Shown here piece by piece: positions 5,415-10,645 of a stretch of DNA of 10,645 nucleotides. The position numbers were made by a program, and so were the translations under genes. Position 1 is the first letter of the stretch; every line of letters begins with the position of its first letter. The DNA lies in the NCBI GenBank assembly GCA_031254955.1, contig JAIRTK010000024.1:1-10645 (forward strand), read 5' to 3'. The stretch is from Opitutaceae bacterium. Its GTDB lineage: Bacteria > Verrucomicrobiota > Verrucomicrobiia > Opitutales > Opitutaceae. The notes beneath the pieces were generated by a model. It ran no database searches. It was not told the origin of the DNA and saw nothing but the letters and a program-made list of their open reading frames with translations.

Positions 5415-7607
5415 TTATTTTTCACGCGTCAGCAACGCCACCCCGCCCGTCCACTCCCGGGTTTCGGCCAATGTGAACGCTTCCGCCGCAAGCGTGATGG
5501 CTGGATGTTCGGAAAACTCACGCGCCAGCCGCCACGCGCCGGGCGACGGAAACGGGTGACGGACCGCCTGCTGGATGCCGGAAAAACGATGCCAGACAAC
5601 GAGCAGATTTTTCATGGCCTCATCACAGGCGGTGGCAATCTGCCAGCCTTGCGGATGCTGCCACGAAGCCGTGCATTCCCGGCGTGCCCGCCAGCGTCCG
5701 TCGCGAATGAGCGGCACCGCGGCATGATAGGTCGCAAGGGCTTCCCGGATAAAACCCCAACAGCCGTCGTCGAACTGCCGCGCATCACCAGACAGGCACA
5801 TGCGACCGAGAAACGTGGCCGCAAGCGACCAGGCGAGCCGTTGCCGCGAATCGGCGGCGCGCAGCACGGCCCAGATCTGCGACTGCGCCGGCAGGATGAG
5901 GCGGTGGAGATTGGCGGCGATGATGGGGATGTCGGGCGTCTCGTGGGCGTCGGAGGACGAGCCAAGCGCCGAAAGCGCAAGCCAGGAGGGTTCGAGGCGG
6001 TGACCGCCGGAGGCGCAGGTCTCGATGACAAGCCCGGGGACTTCCGTGCGAAGCTTGGAGAAGAAATGTCGCACGCACGCGAGGTGCCGGCGAAGATTCT
6101 CGCCTGGCGATTCCGGCCCGTCCACGCCGGGGCCGAGCGTGTCGTTGTGGTCGACTTTGAGGTAGCCGAAGCCGTTTTCGCGCAGCAGCGCGATGACGCG
6201 CTCCGCCAGAAAATCATGCACCCACGGGTCGCGGAAATCCCAGAAGCGGCGGTTGCCGACCTGAAGCGGCGCGCCGTCGCGGTGGAGCTGGTGCGCCGTC
6301 TCGTGCCATGCGCACGAGCCGGGATTGACCGCCTCGAACTCAAACCAGATGCCGGGCACAAACCCATAAGCCCGGATGGCGTCGGCGGTGGCGCGCAGCC
6401 CGTCCGGAAACGCGCTCCGGTTCACCAGCCAGTCTCCGTTTTGCTGGAAGCCGCGGGAGGGGCGATCGGCCCAGCCGTCATCGATGACGAGGTAACGCAC
6501 GGCATCGCCGGTTTGCGCCGCGAGCGTGGAGGCGAGCGCGGTGAGATTCTGGTGTGTGGGCGCACCCCAACTGGAGCACCATTCGTTGAAGATGACCGGC
6601 AGCGCGCGCTCCGCCGGTGCCGGCGCCGGTGTTTCGTCGGCGCCGGCGCGTTGCAGCGCGGTCAGCCGGTCGCACGCATCGTCCAGCGTGCCGGCGACGA
6701 CGGCAAGCGACGCGGCGGGCAGTTCCAGCGCCTCGCCGGGCCGCAGCGTCACGGACCACTCGCCGGAGAGCCGGTCGGCCAGTCCGCCCGCGAGTATGAA
6801 TTGGTCCGCGCGGCGCAACAGTTCCATCTGCCACGAGCCGGGTGCGTCGAGCTGCGCCGCCCAGACCACGCCGGCGGCGGCGTCCTCCACGGCCGCGAAT
6901 GAAAACCAGCCGTTCACCGGCATGGAGCCCGTCTGTCCAAAGCGCTCGACGCGCACACCGTGTCCCGTCCATGAACGCTCGAGATGAAGCTCTTCGACGG
7001 CGCGTTTCTCATGCCGCGCCTCGGCGCTCCAAGCGGAACGAAAGCGGTGCAGGTGCAGGCGCCCGGGCGCGTCGTCCGGCGCGAACGGCGTGATGCCGCC
7101 GAGGTTGAACGAGGTTGCGAAGTCGAGCGTGACGGGTGCGGAGCCGTCGTTGCGAAGGGTCACGCGGACGCGGAACGCGAGGTCGCCATCACGGTGCGCG
7201 AAGTCATGCACGCAGACAAGCTTGTCCGGAGCGGCCAGCGTGGTGCGGAGCGTGGTAACGCGCCGCGCTCCGTCGTTTTCGCACAGGACAACCTGTTCGC
7301 GGACGGAAAGTGTTTGCGCGCTTGGCGAGGTGAGCAGGGTGCGCCCATTCGCAAAGGCGGGCGGCAATGCGTCGCCCCGGCGATGCAAGGCGACCAGCGG
7401 CGCGACCTCCCAGGCGCGGATGGGCTGGAACGCGGCGGGCAGACTGAGGACCGCGGGCGTGTCGAGCCATTCGCGCGGCGCGGAAAGTTTTTCCTCCATA
7501 GAAGCCGGCACGAGCGAAAGCCCCCATGCGCCGGGATTGTCGTGCGGCGCCTGATAGCGGACGACCGTGTCGGCGAACTGGTGACGGGCCTGAAGCAAGA
7601 TGGGCAT
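5415..7607 (-). CDS. GH36 alpha-galactosidase
   Basis: A 730-aa retaining glycoside hydrolase predicted to remove terminal alpha-linked galactose from oligosaccharides or glycoconjugates. An N-terminal beta-supersandwich (about 1-320) is followed by the catalytic barrel. Landmarks are NEWCSSWG (341-348), VIDDGW (374-379), GIWFEFEAVNPGS (419-431), YLKVDHND (482-489) with nucleophile Asp486, IETCASGGHR (528-537), and SSSD (550-553) with acid/base Asp553. Length fits the 700-750 aa norm, and both catalytic residues are present. GH36 also contains alpha-N-acetylgalactosaminidases and transferases; the EFEAVN variant in place of the common EPEMVN makes the exact substrate uncertain. Start 7607 is the longest in-frame ATG, without a clear Shine-Dalgarno. 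It has no signal peptide, so a cytoplasmic product is predicted. A leader-like peptide is encoded just upstream but one frame off. It sits between the sulfatase and sorC. Confidence 0.9.
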   Translation of the reverse strand: MPILLQARHQFADTVVRYQAPHDNPGAWGLSLVPASMEEKLSAPREWLDTPAVLSLPAAFQPIRAWEVAPLVALHRRGDALPPAFANGRTLLTSPSAQTLSVREQVVLCENDGARRVTTLRTTLAAPDKLVCVHDFAHRDGDLAFRVRVTLRNDGSAPVTLDFATSFNLGGITPFAPDDAPGRLHLHRFRSAWSAEARHEKRAVEELHLERSWTGHGVRVERFGQTGSMPVNGWFSFAAVEDAAAGVVWAAQLDAPGSWQMELLRRADQFILAGGLADRLSGEWSVTLRPGEALELPAASLAVVAGTLDDACDRLTALQRAGADETPAPAPAERALPVIFNEWCSSWGAPTHQNLTALASTLAAQTGDAVRYLVIDDGWADRPSRGFQQNGDWLVNRSAFPDGLRATADAIRAYGFVPGIWFEFEAVNPGSCAWHETAHQLHRDGAPLQVGNRRFWDFRDPWVHDFLAERVIALLRENGFGYLKVDHNDTLGPGVDGPESPGENLRRHLACVRHFFSKLRTEVPGLVIETCASGGHRLEPSWLALSALGSSSDAHETPDIPIIAANLHRLILPAQSQIWAVLRAADSRQRLAWSLAATFLGRMCLSGDARQFDDGCWGFIREALATYHAAVPLIRDGRWRARRECTASWQHPQGWQIATACDEAMKNLLVVWHRFSGIQQAVRHPFPSPGAWRLAREFSEHPAITLAAEAFTLAETREWTGGVALLTREK

Positions 7608-7729
7608 GGCGGGAAACGGCGATGGCGGCGGCGGGCAAACCGGTGAGGAAGCGGGTGATTGCGCGCATAGGTTTGAGGATGGTTTGATATAAAATTACCG
7701 AGACGATTTTTGGACGCGGGAGTTGCGGT

Positions 7730-7739
7730 GTTGGCCAAC
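7730..7739. repeat. GTTGGCCAAC palindrome in the sulfatase-GH36 gap
   Basis: A perfect 10-bp palindrome in the 165-bp gap between the sulfatase stop and the GH36 start, upstream of GH36. It could be a regulator half-site pair for a GH36 promoter or an mRNA-processing hairpin. A palindrome of this size is weak evidence alone. The rest of the gap (7608-7772) has no clear terminator. Confidence 0.25.
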
Positions 7740-7772
7740 GGCTTTGTCGGTGTGCTTGTTTTTGCCGCCGGA

Positions 7773-9482
7773 TTAGTTGTTTTTGTTTTCGTCCCAAGGC
7801 CAAGGTTTGGCTTTGGCATCGAGAGCCCATTTTTCCCACGCGTCGGAGAGATGCGTGGTGATGTCCTTGTGTTGTGCGATGACGTTGTGAAGCTCGCTGC
7901 GGTCGGCCGCCATGTCGTAGAGTTCCCATGGGGCGTGGGCACCTTTGGCAACGAGTTTCCAATTACCGTCGCGCACGGCGCGGCTGCCTTCGTGCTCCCA
8001 AAAAATGGGCGAGGGGCGTTGCAGAGGCGCGCCGGTGAGAGCGGGACGCAAGCTGATGCCAGCGAGCGGCGCAAGGGCGGTGTCGCGGCGTTTGACAGGG
8101 TATTTGGCGTTGGCGAGGTCAACGCAAGTGGCGGCGATATCGATGATGTGTGCGGGCGTGCGATTGAAGGAGCCTTCGAGCGCGGCGGGAATTCCGGCGG
8201 GCCAGCTTAGGATGAACGGTGTGCTGATGCCGCCTTCGTGAACCCAGTGTTTGTATTCACGAAACGGTGTGTTGGAGACGTTGGCCCAGTCGCGTCCACA
8301 TGCGATGTAGGTGTCTTCAGGGCCGGGCATGACGCCGGCGCCGGTGCGCACGGGGCGGCCGTCGCGCGTTTGCATGTTGGGCGGGCGGGCCTTGGGCTGG
8401 AAATCATCGGCGCCGAGGGGTTCGTATTTTGCGCGGGCATCCCCGGCGGGGCGGGGCTGGCGGCCAACGGGTTCGGCGCAGGCGCCGTTGTCCTGAAGAA
8501 ACATGATGACGGTGTTGTCGAACAGGCCGCTGGCTTCGAGTTGCGCGACAATGCGCGCGATGCCTTGGTCCATGCGGTCAATCATGGCGGCATAGACTTC
8601 CATGCAGCGGATTTCCCATTTTTTGTCCCTCACGTTTTTCCAGCCGGCGTTGTCGGGCGGGGAGAGTTCGGTTTCGGGCGGGAGGATGCCGAGTTCGATG
8701 GCGCGTTTGAAGCGGGCTTCGCGGACGGGGTTGTAACCCTTGTCGTAAACGCCTTCGTATTTCGCGATGTCCCCGGGCGGCGCCTGCATGGGCCAATGCG
8801 CGGCGGTAAAGGCCACATACATGAAAAAAGGGGCCCCGGGGTTATCGCGACAGTGTTGCCGGAGGTAGCGGACCGCGTTGTCGGCGATGGCGTCGGTATA
8901 ATAAAATTTGCCGTTGGCGGGCTGGTATTCGGGGTCGTTGAGGGGCGTGATCAGGGTGTTGTCGCGGCAGAGCGTGGCGGGGTCGTAATAACTGCCGGAG
9001 CCGACGATGGTGCCGTAATACTTCTCAAAGCCCCGCTGGAGGGGCCAGTTCCGGCGTTCCTCCACTCCGCGGGCGACGTGCCATTTGCCGACAGCGTAGT
9101 TGGAATATCCGGCGGGGCGCAGCATTTCGGCGATGGTCATGCAGTTGTCGCGGATGGAGCCGGTGTAGCCGGGGAGGTTTTGGTCGGCGATCATGTGGCC
9201 CATGCCGGCTTGGTGCGCGTAGAGGCCGGTGAGGAGCGAGGCGCGCGAGGGGCAGCAGCGGGCGCCGTTGTAGAATTGCGTGAAGCGCAGGCCGCGCGCG
9301 GCGAGTTTGTCGAGCGCGGGAGTGCGGATTTCCCCGCCGTAGCAGCCGATGTCGGAAAAACCCATGTCGTCGGACAGGATGACGATGATGTTGGGTCGCT
9401 GGGAATGCGGAATGCCGGAAACGGCGGGAGAGGCCGCGGCGAGAACTGCAAATGCGGGGAGTATGGGGAGGGCGGTTTTCAT
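7773..9482 (-). CDS. Exported formylglycine-dependent sulfatase (S1 family)
   Basis: A 569-aa hydrolase predicted to remove sulfate esters from a glycan. Residues 1-23 form a signal peptide (Lys2, hydrophobic core, cleavage likely near AVSG), so it acts outside the cytoplasm. The mature part starts with RPNIIVILSDDMG (Asp38 and Asp39 as Ca2+ ligands). The active-site signature is Cys76-Cys-Pro-Ser-Arg80 followed by ASLLTG. Cys76 would be oxidised to formylglycine, but no maturase is visible in this window. Further motifs are GKWHVARG, LQDNGA, EGGISTPFILSWPAGI, and the C-terminal HEGSRAVRDGNWKL, the pattern of the arylsulfatase S1_4-type branch, though the subfamily is from memory. Length is normal. 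The next gene upstream is a second sulfatase 67 bp away on the same strand, and GH36 follows 165 bp downstream. No good Shine-Dalgarno precedes ATG 9482. Confidence 0.93.
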   Translation of the reverse strand: MKTALPILPAFAVLAAASPAVSGIPHSQRPNIIVILSDDMGFSDIGCYGGEIRTPALDKLAARGLRFTQFYNGARCCPSRASLLTGLYAHQAGMGHMIADQNLPGYTGSIRDNCMTIAEMLRPAGYSNYAVGKWHVARGVEERRNWPLQRGFEKYYGTIVGSGSYYDPATLCRDNTLITPLNDPEYQPANGKFYYTDAIADNAVRYLRQHCRDNPGAPFFMYVAFTAAHWPMQAPPGDIAKYEGVYDKGYNPVREARFKRAIELGILPPETELSPPDNAGWKNVRDKKWEIRCMEVYAAMIDRMDQGIARIVAQLEASGLFDNTVIMFLQDNGACAEPVGRQPRPAGDARAKYEPLGADDFQPKARPPNMQTRDGRPVRTGAGVMPGPEDTYIACGRDWANVSNTPFREYKHWVHEGGISTPFILSWPAGIPAALEGSFNRTPAHIIDIAATCVDLANAKYPVKRRDTALAPLAGISLRPALTGAPLQRPSPIFWEHEGSRAVRDGNWKLVAKGAHAPWELYDMAADRSELHNVIAQHKDITTHLSDAWEKWALDAKAKPWPWDENKNN

Positions 9483-9510
9483 CGGGCCGGCGCGCGTGAT
9501 GGAGCAATCG

Positions 9511-9528
9511 TGCCGGGCTGATCCGGCA
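9511..9528. repeat. Short hairpin between the two sulfatase genes
   Basis: tgccgg at 9511-9516 pairs perfectly with ccggca at 9523-9528, with a 6-nt loop. It lies 28 bp before the sulfatase start on the minus strand. No T-tract follows, so it is not a standard terminator. Its place between co-directional genes suggests an mRNA-stability or partial-attenuation hairpin, or coincidence. Confidence 0.35.
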
Positions 9529-9549
9529 AATGAGGGGCAGGGGGCGGTT

Positions 9550-10645
9550 TCAATTTTTGCGGCCGGGGTTTTCCCTGGCGTTTTTCCAGAGACGGTCCTT
9601 GGCGGCCATTTCGGTGGCCTGACCTTTGTCGCCTTGGTCTTTCATCCACGCGGCGAGTTGCCGGCGGAGCGTGGCGAGTTCGTCTTTGAGCGAGGGATCG
9701 CCCATGATGTTGTCAAGGCACCACGGGTCTTTTTCCACGTCGTAGAGTTCCTCGGCGGGGCGGTGCTGGTAACGTTTCACCATCCCCGCGGCATGTTTGT
9801 CGCCAGCGGCGGCTTTTTCCCGCCATTGTTCATACCAAGGTTGAAGGGTGGTCCAGTTCACGAAGGTTTCGCCGGGCGAGAGGTTGAGGATGTAGCGGTG
9901 GCGGGCGCCGCGCACCGAGCGCACGCCATAACACTCGGGGCCATTGTTGAGGCCGCGCGAGGTTGCGAGGGAGAACGCATAATCCTTGTGCCTGCCGGTC
10001 GCGCCTTTGAGCAGTCCGAGGAAGGAGCGTCCGTCGAGGTCGCCGGGCGTTCTGATTTTCGCGGCTTCGCAGAAGGTGGGCATAATGTCGATGTATTCGA
10101 CAAGGGCGTCGGATGTGCCGCCGGGGTTCACATGGCCGGGCCAGCGGACAACCATGCCGCTGGTGACGCCGGCATCGTAACAAGTCCATTTGGCAAACGG
10201 AAAGGCGCTGCCTTGCTCGGTGAGGACGACCACCATGGTGTCGCCGGCGAGTCCGTGCTTGTCGAGCAAGTCGAGCGCCCGGCCCACTTGTCCGTCGAAA
10301 TAGGTGATTTCGGCAAGGTAGCGTGAGTAAGCCTCGCGGGTTTCTGGCGTGTCAACGAAGTTGGGCGGGAGTTGGAGCTTGTCGGGGGGGTATTTGGACG
10401 GATCGCCTTTGTTCCAAGGCGCGTGCGGTTGGGTGGAGCAAATGTAGAGGCCGAAATTCTGGTTTTTCCTCACACAGTCGGCGAGGAAGTCATCAACGGC
10501 GCCGAAGTCCGGGTCGTGGCCTTCCGATACGGCTTTCGGCGTCATGAGGTGTTCGTAGTCGAAAACACGGGGCGGATTGACGTGCGTCTTGCCCGAAAGG
10601 GCTGCGCGGTAGCCGGCGGCCGTGAACCAATTCGACCAGCAGGTG
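9550..10645 (-). CDS. Second sulfatase, C-terminal part (runs off the right edge)
   Basis: The open frame continues through the window edge, so the start, any signal peptide and the formylglycine cysteine lie outside. About 364 codons are visible. Family features are AGYRAALSGKTHVNP (about 10617-10573), a PHAPW motif after the mid-domain strand, YLAEITYFDGQVGRALDLLDKHG, and VVVLTEQGSAFPFAKWTCYDAG, which carries the usual Ca2+/sulfate-site neighbourhood with Glu-Gln-Gly in place of the commoner Asp-Asn-Gly. EYIDIMPTFCEAA and a C-terminal ELYDVEKDPW follow. The TEQG...FPFAKWTCYDAG pattern is what I associate with heparan-N-sulfatase-like S1_8 enzymes, so it is probably not a duplicate of the neighbouring gene. 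It is co-directional with, and 67 bp upstream of, that sulfatase, so the two are probably one operon. Substrate unknown. Confidence 0.9.
   Translation of the reverse strand, partial: TCWSNWFTAAGYRAALSGKTHVNPPRVFDYEHLMTPKAVSEGHDPDFGAVDDFLADCVRKNQNFGLYICSTQPHAPWNKGDPSKYPPDKLQLPPNFVDTPETREAYSRYLAEITYFDGQVGRALDLLDKHGLAGDTMVVVLTEQGSAFPFAKWTCYDAGVTSGMVVRWPGHVNPGGTSDALVEYIDIMPTFCEAAKIRTPGDLDGRSFLGLLKGATGRHKDYAFSLATSRGLNNGPECYGVRSVRGARHRYILNLSPGETFVNWTTLQPWYEQWREKAAAGDKHAAGMVKRYQHRPAEELYDVEKDPWCLDNIMGDPSLKDELATLRRQLAAWMKDQGDKGQATEMAAKDRLWKNARENPGRKN

Noticed and set aside
5265..6902. Plus-strand open frame (545 aa) opposite GH36 and the sorC start
   Set aside because: Antisense shadow. It crosses the boundary of two real minus-strand genes and has no recognisable domain.
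8238..9521. Plus-strand open frame (427 aa) opposite the sulfatase
   Set aside because: Gly/Ala/Val-rich reverse image of the sulfatase codons; no motif or ribosome binding site.
1..10645. CRISPR array, tRNA, rRNA or retron-like feature
   Set aside because: No regularly spaced direct repeats, cloverleaf, rRNA sequence or reverse transcriptase motif was seen on either strand.

Overview
The window is GC-rich, densely coded DNA. The best guess for its origin is a Verrucomicrobiota genome, probably Opitutaceae-like. This rests on a sulfatase-rich glycan locus with a GH36 enzyme and a SorC regulator, next to a large-serine-recombinase element preceded by two small ORFs. It is an inference from gene content, with no marker gene to confirm it.

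Layout. (1) Bases 1-670 hold no convincing gene. They do hold unusual structure: a long hairpin with 30-nt arms (223-252 / 305-334) and, nearer the relaxase start, a cluster of short inverted repeats that could be the remains of a transfer origin. (2) Bases 671-814 are the first 48 codons of a MobF (TrwC/TraI-type) conjugative relaxase, cut off abruptly. (3) Bases 815-3471 are a mobile element with 19-bp imperfect terminal inverted repeats (innermost 10 bp perfect). It carries a 700-aa large serine recombinase and two small overlapping upstream ORFs, all on the minus strand. (4) At 3472 a ClpA/ClpB-type AAA+ ATPase begins in mid-gene, at its Walker A motif, and runs to its natural stop at 4182. 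(5) A 5' fragment of an IS110-family transposase (4202-4366, minus) lies directly against (6) a minus-strand carbohydrate locus that reads leftward into the window from beyond 10645: a partial sulfatase, an exported sulfatase, a GH36 alpha-galactosidase and a SorC-family sugar-responsive regulator.

How it fits together. The left third is a graveyard of mobile DNA: a conjugative-element relaxase, a Clp-like ATPase and an IS110 transposase, all truncated, around a serine-recombinase element that still looks intact. The relaxase and ATPase pieces flanking the element come from different genes, so this is not a simple insertion. Recombination between two copies of the element, or an adjacent deletion, is the simplest explanation. 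The right two thirds look like a working catabolic operon for a sulfated, galactose-containing glycan or glycoside. The sulfatases would remove sulfate, GH36 would release terminal alpha-galactose (or a related sugar), and the SorC protein would sense a sugar phosphate and control the operon. No formylglycine-generating enzyme, transporter or other glycoside hydrolase is visible in this window.
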